From Baffinella frigidus (Eukaryota; Cryptophyceae; Cryptomonadales; Baffinellaceae), in the NCBI GenBank assembly GCA_026770585.1, contig MU647775.1, forward strand, positions 5,837-20,289: a stretch of DNA of 14,453 nucleotides, given 5' to 3'. Under the pieces are notes generated by a model. It was given only the letters and a program-made list of their open reading frames with translations. It searched no databases and was not told the origin of the DNA. Shown one piece after another: positions 1-7,990 of the stretch (position 1 is the first letter of the stretch; every line of letters starts with the position of its first letter). Position numbers and translations under genes: made by a program.

Positions 1-10
1 GATTTCCTGC

Positions 11-70
11 ATGCGCGGGCAAGGGTATTACCTGCGCGGAGTAGTCCAAAAATTAGTGAAAAAGTATTAA
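11..70 (+). CDS. Possible 19-codon upstream ORF
   Basis: An ATG at 11 opens a 19-codon frame closed by TAA at 68-70. It is the only ATG in the first 600 bases. The peptide is basic and tyrosine-containing and resembles nothing I know. It may be chance, or a leader uORF that influences translation downstream. Whether the transcript even includes it is unknown. Confidence 0.15.
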   Translation: MRGQGYYLRGVVQKLVKKY

Positions 71-76
71 AAAGGG

Positions 77-92
77 CAAGGGGGGACCCTTG
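77..92 (+). other. Hairpin with GGGA (GNRA-type) loop
   Basis: CAAGGG at 77-82 is the exact complement of CCCTTG at 87-92, leaving a four-base GGGA loop of the GNRA class. It is the first of four short inverted repeats in the leader. A structural role in the RNA is inferred. Confidence 0.3.
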
Positions 93-129
93 GCGATTTT
101 GCAATTTAGGGTGGGGATAGCTACTCTCG

Positions 130-169
130 TCGTCCGACTACCAGCACGGACGAAGGAAGGGAACCTTCC
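130..169 (+). other. Two adjacent leader hairpins
   Basis: TCGTCCG at 130-136 pairs perfectly with CGGACGA at 147-153 around a ten-base loop. Directly after it, GGAAGG at 155-160 pairs with CCTTCC at 164-169 around GAA. A fourth, weaker stem follows (GTCCC 177-181 with GGGAC 192-196). Stacked stems of this kind are common in retroelement leaders, but function is not shown. Confidence 0.3.
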
Positions 170-276
170 AAGGACGGTCCCGCCTCCCTTCGGGACTCGA
201 GAGGGCAGCTAGCCGTTCCAAGGCCCGCGCTGGCCGCCGTGACGACTACACCGTCGGGACGACCTCCAACGCGACC

Positions 277-1385
277 CCCTTCACCTGCGTGATCCCACCA
301 TTCGTGGCCTTGGTTCGGACCCTACCATACTGCCTCCCGCCGGAGGTGACAGCGTGCTGGATCCTCTGCCTCACCCTCCTGCAGGTGCTGGGTCCCGTCG
401 CTTCCTTCTTCTTCCCTTCACGTCCGGCGCCGGTCCGGGAAACGCCTGGGGCCCAACGTCTGTGGAATCGACCTCCTGCGTATCCCAGCCGACCAGGACG
501 CGGCAACACACCGCCTAAGCGACGACACGCCTTCATAGCTCGTCAGCGCTTGGCCAGCGTGTCCTCGGGACAGAACGAAGGGGTGCAACCTGTGCTGAAT
601 AATGAATCGCTCGTGGAGACGACCTCGGCTTACGCCTTCGCCGCAATGCTACCTTATGTTCTCCCTGTCCCACCTGGCATCGGGATTTGCGGCATCTTGT
701 TCCTTCACCTCACCGTCCTCGCGCTTTCTCTTTCGACTCCGGACCCCGAGCCCGCCCGACTCCCGGCCCCGGAGGTCGACTTTTGGGGTAGAATCGCCCA
801 CGCTGGAGTCTTGGCCGAGCTGACTCCCGCGTCTCCGGTGGGCCTCACGATGGCTCTCACGACAACCGTCTTTCTGTCCAGTTTGACATGTTGCGAGACC
901 TGGGTCTGCTTCGTCCTGGCCTACGCTCTGGGCTTCCTCGCTTTTCAGCTGACGACGGACTCGGCTCGTCCCACGCCCGTGGAAGCCACTGGCCCAGACA
1001 TCGACACCGCCTCCTTGTACATGCTCGCCTGCATATCACCTTCCGTCTGTACATGGTCTCCCGCCTCGTGGCTTCTGTCACTGTCTCTGGTGCACTTGAT
1101 TGGTCTGATGCACCTACTTACATACTCCGAGCCCAGCGAAGTGCGCGCAAGCGAAGCAACGTCCGATCCGCCTTCTCCAGACGTTTCTCGACGCTTGTTA
1201 CCGTTCTCGGCCGACCATATCACCAGTGAGCGTGATCCCGTTGACGGGCCGTCGGTCGACGCGCTCTCCACATACGCCTTGGCCTGCCTGTGCCCCCTGG
1301 TGCTTTCGTCTTCCGTCCCGGCCGGGACCTTATCTTGGGTCCTCATCCATCTCGGACTGCTCATGTGGTACTTGACAGTCCCTGA
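277..1385 (+). repeat. Five diverged transmembrane-hairpin repeats at the ORF1 N-terminus
   Basis: Five units of about 40 hydrophobic residues lie near 277-420, 598-738, 820-957, 997-1128 and 1252-1380. Units 2, 4 and 5 share a clear pattern: Tyr-(Ala/Met)-x-Ala followed by a Pro/Cys-containing turn, a second helix rich in Leu with Trp or Gly, His-Leu in its middle, and a Leu-Thr/Ser end leading into a Pro-rich linker. Units 1 and 3 are looser. DNA identity between units is not obvious, so the duplication is old. Each unit is long enough for two membrane passes, giving up to ten segments. Topology is inferred. Confidence 0.6.
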
Positions 1386-4300
1386 CGGCTCCACTCCGAG
1401 GACTCGGTCGACCGCTCCAGTGACCTCTGCACCGGTCACGTTCACGACACCGGTGGTTTCCAAACCTCCGGCTGCAGCCAATGCCACTGCAAGGAGACGC
1501 AACGCTCGCCATCACGCCGCGTCCTCATCCCGTACACGAGATGACCTAACAAGCGCAGAATGCACGAAGACGACCCCTGTGGAATCCCCAAGCGGACTCC
1601 CCTCCGAGGATGGATCAGGCGAGGGGGTGAACTTCGGAGACGAGGTCATGGAGGAAGTCGATTCTGACCAGGCAACGTCCCAGCCTACGCTTGACCCCCA
1701 ATCCGAAGGAACGGCTGGACACGCTGCTGCCCCTCCCGTCCGGAACTCGCAGGTTACGACAAGCGGCATAGTTCTCGACTTCCGAAATAACGCTGTCTCT
1801 CGGCTGTCTCGGGCTACCGCCGATTTGTCGCTGGGTTCTGCTGCGTCTCACCCGGATTGGACCCCCGCTCACTACTTAGTCGCGCTCGGACCAGAAGACG
1901 CGGATACCGTCTGCATCCTACGGCGACACGTGCGGGTGTACCCTTCGGGTGACGACGTTCTCTGCGTGCACGATCTCCTGTCCGCCGACGGACTCGAAAT
2001 CCTGCGCCCGTATGAGTCCTGGCACGGTGCCCTCCGCACCGTTCAAGGATCCGTTTTGCATCTGCAACCCGCTTATGACGCCCCCGTTAAGGGCGTTCCT
2101 TCGGGGGACCTTATCCACCTCAAACGATGCGTGTCCCCGCTTGACGCTCGCCAACGCGACCCTCCGGACACCTACACCGCGGAACGAATGGTCGCGAACT
2201 GGATGGGAATCCACCCCCAATGGGTTGCATGGGAAGCCAACGCTGGTCCCGACGACGAGCCCCCGACCTCACTCGTCACTGTACCTCGCTTTGATCGGTC
2301 GGTCACGATGCGCCTCCGGCTGGCGGGTATCTCGGAGTGGGAGCACCAGGAACGCATACGCTTTCACCCACCGGGTTCAGAAGACCTCCTGGCATCGTTC
2401 CTTACGCCTACCCCGTGCACCAACCCGTCCAGCGGTCCGCCTGCGTTCTGTCCTCCACTTTGGATGGGCATCACCGACCCTCTTCGGGCCGGGGAAGGAA
2501 ACGACGCACCTCCGACACCCGTCAACGTTCGCTCACGGATCCTACGGTACCCGCCGTCCTCAGCTACGGGTCCTCGTTCGTTGCCTCCTCCTGACGTAAC
2601 TCCAGGGGATACAACAATGGTCGATACGTCGCCAACGACCCCGAGTCTCACTCAAGCCGAGCGGCTGTCCCGGAGCCTGCCCCCGATTCCTCGGGTGGCC
2701 TCTGGACCCACCTTGGAAGCGGGCCTCCCGCTGAGCACTGGAGCGACGACGCTCCCCGAAAAGGGTCATGTCTATGGCTCTGGAGGGAAAGCACCATCAA
2801 CGGGCACACCGACGACCCCTCTGGGCGCTACAGGCGGTTCCCCCGCCGGAGCTGCCGCCCGCGACCCTGCAGAGGTAGGCACACCCTCGATGGACCCGCC
2901 GGCAACATCTCCTCCCCACGCGAACCAAGCACCTGGTTCGGAGGAAGCTTCTGACCCAACACCGTTGTACACCATCGTCCTCGACCCGCGCTGTGGCGTC
3001 GGCTCCCGTTTCAGCCACCAGGTGCTGACGGAACACGTCATCCACATGGCAAACCCGCTGCCGCACAACAGAATGTCAGACGACTACTGCCAACTGCAGC
3101 TGGGAAGCTTCGCCGGAGATACCTTAGGGGTGTATTACACCTCCGACAACGAACCGGGAGCCGTCACACGACTGAGCATCAACGACCTCCTCGCAAGCGA
3201 CGCAGCCCGAATCACCGGAGGAACGCCAGACGGTCCCAACTGGCGTGGATCCCTGATCCTCGCCTCCGGAGCCGAACTTCCACTGCGTCCGGCCCGGGAG
3301 GAGGACTACCCCGGCCCTGTAGACATCTCAGCGTTCCGATGCGTGGACATCTACGAACACAAGGACTGCGACATGGTGGATGCTCATGTGATCCAGACCA
3401 AGTGGACATCTCCAGATCCCGACTGGGCAGCCCTGGGGGACGCATCCAAAATCTCCTCGGACCTGGCTCCATTTTCGACGGAGGTGCGGTCCCGCCTTCG
3501 CGACGCGGGCATTACCGCCGTCGAGCACTTCGAACACCTGCGACGCCGTGATTGGTTGAACGTCATTCCGGAAAGCTTCCCCATCGTCAAGCTCGGTCAC
3601 CCCACTCCCACCGCCTCCGCAGTGGGAGTGGCGACCAGTTCCAGTTCCCTCCTCCTGCGCGACTCTGATGACGCCTCTGCTTGCAGCAGTAAGCGAAGTC
3701 GCCGAGGCGGTTCACAGACGGCGGGGCCTTCCAAGCGCTCACAGTATCGCTCTTCGCGGGAACCCACCGCGCCTGCAGCGCCGTTGCCAGTGAACCGTTC
3801 TCCTGTTCCGGTCGCCGATCAAGAGGGCGCCGACGTTCCGTACAGCGCTCTGGGCCATGGGAGCCCGTCTGCCCACGATTCCGATCATGTGGAGATGGAA
3901 AACGAAGACGAGGAACTTCCAACGCTTGACGAGTTACGATCTACCGACTACCTCTCCCGCTGCCACCCTGTTGCTGCCCTGGAGCCTTTCCCCGACGACA
4001 TACGGGCAAGACTCCTCGCTGAGGACAAACACGACTTCATGATCGAATATTGCCGTGGCCGGACGAGCCAAAGGGTCCTCCAAGACTACACGGTGTTGAT
4101 CGACGGACAGGTGTGGCACTGGCAGTCCATCCGACCGGGAGAAGTGGGGTCGGAGGAACACCTGAACGCTACCTCCGCAGACATGGTGTTCCTCCAACCT
4201 TCCGAGCGCAACGTGGATCTGCAATGTCACCGTCTTAAATCCACGATTCGCCGCGTGATTGACGACCTGCACAACGCCATGATGCACTTGGAAACCAACG

Positions 4301-5535
4301 ACGCCTTGTTGGCTATCCCGGCCGTTTTTCGGGCCTACCAGACGCGACAGGCATCACAGCTTCACCGCCAAATGGAGAGCGCTGATTGGATTCGCAAATT
4401 CATCGAACTTCTCCATGACGAAGGGCGAACGGACCCTGTGAGCTTTCCTTACGCCCGCGCATCTCTGCGCCTGAAGCTTATGCGACCCGACATCCCAGAC
4501 GGCACCAGAAACAGTCATGGACATCGGCAAACGGCACGCAAGCCTGACGGCATGTTCTACACGGCGGCCGAACTGCAACACCACGCCCGACACCTGCGCC
4601 GTCGTCAAGCCCGCGCCGAAAGCCAGCTCCTCGCCAGGGAGAATGCGGAGGTGAATTACGTGTTGGATTGGAAGTCGGTGCGTGAACTCTCCTGTGTCAA
4701 CACCTTGGAGCACTTCATCGCGTACAACAAAACGCAATGCGAGTACTACGGCATGGCTGCTCCGCTGAGCACCACGCCCGAACACCTACGCGAAGTCCCT
4801 GGCTATCTCAGCATCAACATCAACGACGAACAGCTCGTCTTGCACGGAGTGTGGTACTGCAAATCGTACACCGACAATGTAATCGTGGTCGCCCACCTCG
4901 TCGTGGCCACCAATTGGTGGATCGACCGCCTCAGCGGATTCCTGGTTGGACCCACCGTCGGGACCAAATACCACCTGACAGAATTCACGGACGCCCACGC
5001 CGTGGGGTTGGAATACGCAGTGCACGACCAACATTACGTCTGGGTTCTGAACGTCAAGCGTGGGGTGAATATGGGTACAACGAGTTCCAACAAACTGCTC
5101 GTGACTCAGCCACCCCTGTCAACCGGCGTGTGGGGGGCCGCGACGTCTCCTATTCTCGGTGAGAACCTGCCCGTCAATCTTCGCTTGCGCGCGGTGGCCT
5201 CCGACCTGACCACCAGCGACATCTTGGCGTTCCTCAAGACTCACACGCAGCCTTCGACAAGAGAGCTACCCTACCAGACGCTGGCCGGCTTCTTGGAACA
5301 GCCGTCGGTGCGCACCGTCAACCCCCACTCGGTCCAGGATCGGGAGGCACTAGCCGTCGCGTGCACAAGACCTGACGTCTCCCTCTCGACGATGAGGAAC
5401 CCCGTCTTTGGTCGATACGCCACCCTTCGGTGTGGCGCCCATCGCCAGATACGATGGCGTGGCGCCAAAACTCCAACCTGGACCCGCTGGGCTGCGCACA
5501 ACGCGCTCGGGGAACCGCTGTCCTGCCCAACTTGA
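289..5535 (+). CDS. ORF1: giant multi-transmembrane, repeated-domain protein of unknown function
   Basis: A 1748-codon frame that I do not recognise. Residues 1-365 hold five diverged hydrophobic hairpins. Residues 370-490 are Ser/Thr/Pro-rich and acidic. A domain at about 493-704 recurs at about 894-1099; both copies carry the pattern LL(S/A)xD, then W(H/R)G(A/S)L, then GxxLxLxPA. Between them is a Pro/Thr/Ser linker. A basic SSKRSRR patch (1133-1139) and an acidic stretch (about 1200-1220) precede a more ordered C-terminal half (about 1240-1715), which begins with another FPDDIRARL helix-like motif. The start is uncertain: 289 is GTG, the frame is open from 121, and the first in-frame ATG (646) lies inside the second hairpin. 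Non-AUG initiation or an upstream exon is therefore likely. The end overlaps ORF2 in the -1 frame, and the last 30-40 residues may be out of the original frame. A membrane location is inferred from the hairpins. Confidence 0.6.
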   Translation: MIPPFVALVRTLPYCLPPEVTACWILCLTLLQVLGPVASFFFPSRPAPVRETPGAQRLWNRPPAYPSRPGRGNTPPKRRHAFIARQRLASVSSGQNEGVQPVLNNESLVETTSAYAFAAMLPYVLPVPPGIGICGILFLHLTVLALSLSTPDPEPARLPAPEVDFWGRIAHAGVLAELTPASPVGLTMALTTTVFLSSLTCCETWVCFVLAYALGFLAFQLTTDSARPTPVEATGPDIDTASLYMLACISPSVCTWSPASWLLSLSLVHLIGLMHLLTYSEPSEVRASEATSDPPSPDVSRRLLPFSADHITSERDPVDGPSVDALSTYALACLCPLVLSSSVPAGTLSWVLIHLGLLMWYLTVPDGSTPRTRSTAPVTSAPVTFTTPVVSKPPAAANATARRRNARHHAASSSRTRDDLTSAECTKTTPVESPSGLPSEDGSGEGVNFGDEVMEEVDSDQATSQPTLDPQSEGTAGHAAAPPVRNSQVTTSGIVLDFRNNAVSRLSRATADLSLGSAASHPDWTPAHYLVALGPEDADTVCILRRHVRVYPSGDDVLCVHDLLSADGLEILRPYESWHGALRTVQGSVLHLQPAYDAPVKGVPSGDLIHLKRCVSPLDARQRDPPDTYTAERMVANWMGIHPQWVAWEANAGPDDEPPTSLVTVPRFDRSVTMRLRLAGISEWEHQERIRFHPPGSEDLLASFLTPTPCTNPSSGPPAFCPPLWMGITDPLRAGEGNDAPPTPVNVRSRILRYPPSSATGPRSLPPPDVTPGDTTMVDTSPTTPSLTQAERLSRSLPPIPRVASGPTLEAGLPLSTGATTLPEKGHVYGSGGKAPSTGTPTTPLGATGGSPAGAAARDPAEVGTPSMDPPATSPPHANQAPGSEEASDPTPLYTIVLDPRCGVGSRFSHQVLTEHVIHMANPLPHNRMSDDYCQLQLGSFAGDTLGVYYTSDNEPGAVTRLSINDLLASDAARITGGTPDGPNWRGSLILASGAELPLRPAREEDYPGPVDISAFRCVDIYEHKDCDMVDAHVIQTKWTSPDPDWAALGDASKISSDLAPFSTEVRSRLRDAGITAVEHFEHLRRRDWLNVIPESFPIVKLGHPTPTASAVGVATSSSSLLLRDSDDASACSSKRSRRGGSQTAGPSKRSQYRSSREPTAPAAPLPVNRSPVPVADQEGADVPYSALGHGSPSAHDSDHVEMENEDEELPTLDELRSTDYLSRCHPVAALEPFPDDIRARLLAEDKHDFMIEYCRGRTSQRVLQDYTVLIDGQVWHWQSIRPGEVGSEEHLNATSADMVFLQPSERNVDLQCHRLKSTIRRVIDDLHNAMMHLETNDALLAIPAVFRAYQTRQASQLHRQMESADWIRKFIELLHDEGRTDPVSFPYARASLRLKLMRPDIPDGTRNSHGHRQTARKPDGMFYTAAELQHHARHLRRRQARAESQLLARENAEVNYVLDWKSVRELSCVNTLEHFIAYNKTQCEYYGMAAPLSTTPEHLREVPGYLSININDEQLVLHGVWYCKSYTDNVIVVAHLVVATNWWIDRLSGFLVGPTVGTKYHLTEFTDAHAVGLEYAVHDQHYVWVLNVKRGVNMGTTSSNKLLVTQPPLSTGVWGAATSPILGENLPVNLRLRAVASDLTTSDILAFLKTHTQPSTRELPYQTLAGFLEQPSVRTVNPHSVQDREALAVACTRPDVSLSTMRNPVFGRYATLRCGAHRQIRWRGAKTPTWTRWAAHNALGEPLSCPT
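1765..2400 (+). repeat. Domain A, copy 1 (ORF1 residues ~493-704)
   Basis: It begins with a GIVLD strand-like motif and contains DDVLCVHDLL, a WHGAL core and GSVLHLQPA. It closes with a basic helix carrying RLRLAGISEWEH. Copy 2 keeps the same order of motifs about 400 residues downstream. No known fold was recognised. The alternation of short hydrophobic strands and turns suggests a mainly beta domain followed by helices. Confidence 0.5.
2968..3585 (+). repeat. Domain A, copy 2 (ORF1 residues ~894-1099)
   Basis: It opens with TIVLD, matching GIVLD of copy 1. NDLLASDAARI, WRGSLI and GAELPLRPA match the central block of copy 1, and RLRDAGITAVEHFEHLRRR matches its closing helix. The two copies are separated by a low-complexity Pro/Thr/Ser/Gly linker (about residues 705-890). 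Function unknown. Confidence 0.5.
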
Positions 5536-7805
5536 ACACGCCGGAAACGTTCCTGGTGACAGCCCAAAACCCGGACACCAATCAGAGTGATGACAGGATT
5601 AACGCGGCACTCTCGGGCGACCAGAACGCCTACCTCGACAACCACCTGGCAGAGTACCTGGGTCTCCTCGTAGCAACCCGGCCTACACCTCTGATGCTCA
5701 TCACCGAGGCGTCAGTGAACGGCCAACCCGGAACGGTATGGCCAATCACCGGGACTGCGAAAATCACGGTTTCCCGCCCGCGCGTCCGCACCACGACGTA
5801 TACGTGCTTGGTTTTCGACAAAGGCCGCAGCGGCGGCCGTGGACCGCCGCTGTTCCTCCCGGAACCACCGGACGACGATGTTCGCCGCCGTGACCCGGCC
5901 GGCGACCGTCCACGCCCACGTCAGCCGGTGCACAACCGACTCGGGGAGCGTCCCCCTGCCGAAGGCCGCGGGGACCGCCGCCTGTACCGACGAGTGGGAG
6001 CTGCGGAACCCAGGGACCAGCAGCAGGGCGTGGACCCGCCTGGAAATCGCAGAGGCATTACTCTCGCACCCGCGGCTGACAGTGCCGACACCGGAACCTT
6101 CGAGCGTCTGCCCTCTTGTGTTGGGGCGGCAACGGTCTTTGCCACGCCATTGCCCCCGGTTTGGACAACTCTGTCAGGCCCGGTCGAGGTCGCCAAGGCC
6201 TTCACCTGCACCCCATACGGCAAGGTGCAAGTGTCACACGAGACCCCCTGCGTGGCTGCAAACCAACACACGCCTGTTCACTTCCCTCGCGTGCCAGACG
6301 TCGCCGCGGCACCGCAGTACATCCCTGTCGCGAATCCCGTGCCGCCCTCACGACGCCGTCCTCGCAGCCAACGGGCGTCCCGCGGCGTCAGGATCCACGG
6401 GTCTTGGGCTGCCTCGGCTCTCTACTCGTTGGGAGCACTCGTGTCAACCTTCCTGCGTCCCCCCGCCTATGTCTGGCGGGGCCTGCATTCTGCGCTCACC
6501 CGCTCATGGACCACGACCTTCGGTACCACCAGCCGCCGGTGGTCGCAACCACGTGGTGACATCTCACACCGAGGCACGACCGCGAGTCATCGCCCCCGTA
6601 CGGGCCCCATACTCCCGCACCTTGCAGCACCCGTGGGCGACCGCGACCCGGGGTCCTTTCGTCCAACGGGTCCGTTCTCTCCTCGCGTCCGTTCTAGGGA
6701 CGACCTCTCGCCCCCTTCACGATACCGGCAAGCCGCGGGTGACGATCGGCCTTTCCACGTGCTTCACTCCATGCGCGATGGTCATTTCTTGAGCTCCGAA
6801 GACCTTTTCCCGTACTTCCCTGGAGCGTCCGCGCGTCGACACTCACCACTCGCCCGGTCGAGACCCCCGTCGCCGCCCTTGACACACGCCGCTGCTCGAC
6901 CTGAGCGACCGTTGCGCGACGCTGAATACTACCGGGAAGCCTTCGTCGCCCGAGGACCGAGGCCATCTGCGCTGCGCAACCTATCCGAGGCCGAACGTCG
7001 CGACGCTGAATACTACCGGGAAGCCTTCGTCGCCCGTGATGTTAGTCCACGAGTCGTCCATCGGCAGCCGAGGCAATCGGCGCTGCGCAGCCCTTCCGCG
7101 GCCGAACGTTTCGACCGCGCCCGTCTCGTCTCAGCAGCGGAACAGTCCCTCCGATTCCAACGCGAAACCGAGCCACGGTGGGCCCAGCCTCGGCGTCGCG
7201 TCTCCCGGTACGACACGCGACACGCACCTTTGGACACTGATGAGGAAGTCGGTTCCAACAACCGACCACGCCCCGCCTCGCTCCCTTCCGAGAGTGTCGA
7301 ACCGTCGCCCTCCCGACTGCGTCGACAAAATACTACCACACCCGCATCGCCGGCGGTGGCGGCAGCGTCCATGTCCTCAGTATACGCCCCAGTCCCTGGT
7401 CCGAGTCTTCGCCTCTCCAAGACAATCGCGGGACTGTCGAGGTTGAACGCCGATTGCGAACACCTCGTTGAGAATTTGGAAGAGTGGGACATAGAGGTCC
7501 TGCAGCTGCCGGAACTCGACGACGACTTACGTTGGGTCCGCCTCTGCGTGAAAACCTCCCCAGGGGAGGTCTGGTCCATCTTCGCACGATATTCGCCAAC
7601 ATCTCGGTTCCCGGACAACGTCCTGTGCAGTCGCCACGCCCTGGCTCGCGACGCCATCATCTGCACTACGGACCTGCAACCAACCATCCACCTGCATGGT
7701 TGGGTGTTTGCCCTCGAATCGAGACCGTACGAAGATGGCACAGCGTTATTCCTTCGCTTTCCTCTCGAGTTTCGGCACCTCCGAGTTTCGGCACCTCCCT
7801 CCTGA
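5454..7805 (+). CDS. ORF2: Pro/Arg-rich protein carrying the start of domain A copy 3; frame broken at its 3' end
   Basis: I do not recognise this protein. The frame is open from 5376, and 5454 is its first ATG, overlapping ORF1 by 82 bases in the -1 frame. Residues 1-120 look like ordered protein. Residues 125-205 are Arg/Pro-rich in this frame, whereas the +1 frame there has much higher GC at third positions, so a local double frameshift is possible. Residues 320-480 are basic, Ser/Pro-rich and probably disordered, with one hydrophobic stretch near 325-345. A 28-codon repeat starts at residue 488. From about residue 650 ordered sequence returns, with DNVLC followed by a His-Gly-Trp and Gly-Thr-Ala-Leu block that resembles domain A. 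The last nine residues and the stop arise only from a 16-bp tandem duplication. The protein originally continued into ORF3, so this is probably the middle of a larger precursor. Confidence 0.5.
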   Translation: MAWRQNSNLDPLGCAQRARGTAVLPNLNTPETFLVTAQNPDTNQSDDRINAALSGDQNAYLDNHLAEYLGLLVATRPTPLMLITEASVNGQPGTVWPITGTAKITVSRPRVRTTTYTCLVFDKGRSGGRGPPLFLPEPPDDDVRRRDPAGDRPRPRQPVHNRLGERPPAEGRGDRRLYRRVGAAEPRDQQQGVDPPGNRRGITLAPAADSADTGTFERLPSCVGAATVFATPLPPVWTTLSGPVEVAKAFTCTPYGKVQVSHETPCVAANQHTPVHFPRVPDVAAAPQYIPVANPVPPSRRRPRSQRASRGVRIHGSWAASALYSLGALVSTFLRPPAYVWRGLHSALTRSWTTTFGTTSRRWSQPRGDISHRGTTASHRPRTGPILPHLAAPVGDRDPGSFRPTGPFSPRVRSRDDLSPPSRYRQAAGDDRPFHVLHSMRDGHFLSSEDLFPYFPGASARRHSPLARSRPPSPPLTHAAARPERPLRDAEYYREAFVARGPRPSALRNLSEAERRDAEYYREAFVARDVSPRVVHRQPRQSALRSPSAAERFDRARLVSAAEQSLRFQRETEPRWAQPRRRVSRYDTRHAPLDTDEEVGSNNRPRPASLPSESVEPSPSRLRRQNTTTPASPAVAAASMSSVYAPVPGPSLRLSKTIAGLSRLNADCEHLVENLEEWDIEVLQLPELDDDLRWVRLCVKTSPGEVWSIFARYSPTSRFPDNVLCSRHALARDAIICTTDLQPTIHLHGWVFALESRPYEDGTALFLRFPLEFRHLRVSAPPS
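6915..7036 (+). repeat. Direct repeat: 38 bp identical, 84 bp apart, coding
   Basis: Bases 6915-6952 and 6999-7036 are identical. The 84-bp spacing keeps the ORF2 frame, so RDAEYYREAFVAR occurs twice. Each copy is followed by a related SALR...AER tail, giving units of about 28 and 37 residues. Exact identity at the DNA level indicates a recent duplication or gene conversion. The predicted unit is charged and probably helical. Confidence 0.85.
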
Positions 7806-7990
7806 CGCCACCATCTCGCGTGAACGACAGGCAACGTTCTGGCCAAGCTCCCACGCCCTGAACTACGCAACCTTGGATCACGACTCCGCCCCGCGAATCC
7901 TGAGGGAGGCCGACATCTCCGACGAGGCCATGTCCCGCTGGGTATCTTCGCACCTGCCCGGCGCGTGGGACGACGGCATGGCCCGATGGA
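7413..7990 (+). repeat. Domain A, probable copy 3, split across ORF2 and ORF3
   Basis: DNVLC with a following hydrophobic block (from 7614) lines up with DDVLC of copy 1. Next come a Gly-Trp core and a Gly-Thr-Ala-Leu-Phe-Leu strand, placed like the core and GSVLHLQP strand of copy 1. After the frame break, an ILREADISDEAM helix parallels the LRxAGIS helix of copies 1 and 2. Similarity is judged by eye and is weaker than between copies 1 and 2. Confidence 0.35.

Larger units (their letters stand above)
1..288 (+). other. Structured 5' leader (LTR end or 5' UTR)
   Basis: No convincing gene lies here. The first 115 bases are A- and G-rich and much lower in GC than the rest. From 77 to 196 there are four adjacent short inverted repeats that could fold as hairpins. 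The frame of ORF1 is already open from 121, just after a TAG at 118-120, so part of the leader may be translated. The only ATG is at 11. A leader with stacked hairpins fits the packaging or dimerisation region of a retroelement RNA, but that role is inferred. No primer-binding site could be assigned. Confidence 0.4.

Noticed and set aside
69-86. Purine-rich run resembling a polypurine tract
   Set aside because: A polypurine tract should sit just before the 3' LTR, not before the first ORF. It is interrupted by a C and forms part of a hairpin. Without an LTR pair it cannot be supported.
92-130. TGG-starting stretches as a primer-binding site
   Set aside because: No match to a tRNA 3' end could be established by eye, and the LTR edge is not defined.
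1949-2599. 216-codon alternative + frame inside ORF1
   Set aside because: It overlaps domain A copy 1, whose frame is supported by the internal repeat. The alternative is a shadow.
7013-7870. 285-codon minus-strand frame opposite ORF2
   Set aside because: It is Arg/Ser-rich, lacks any motif, and is antisense to the coding repeats and domain A copy 3.
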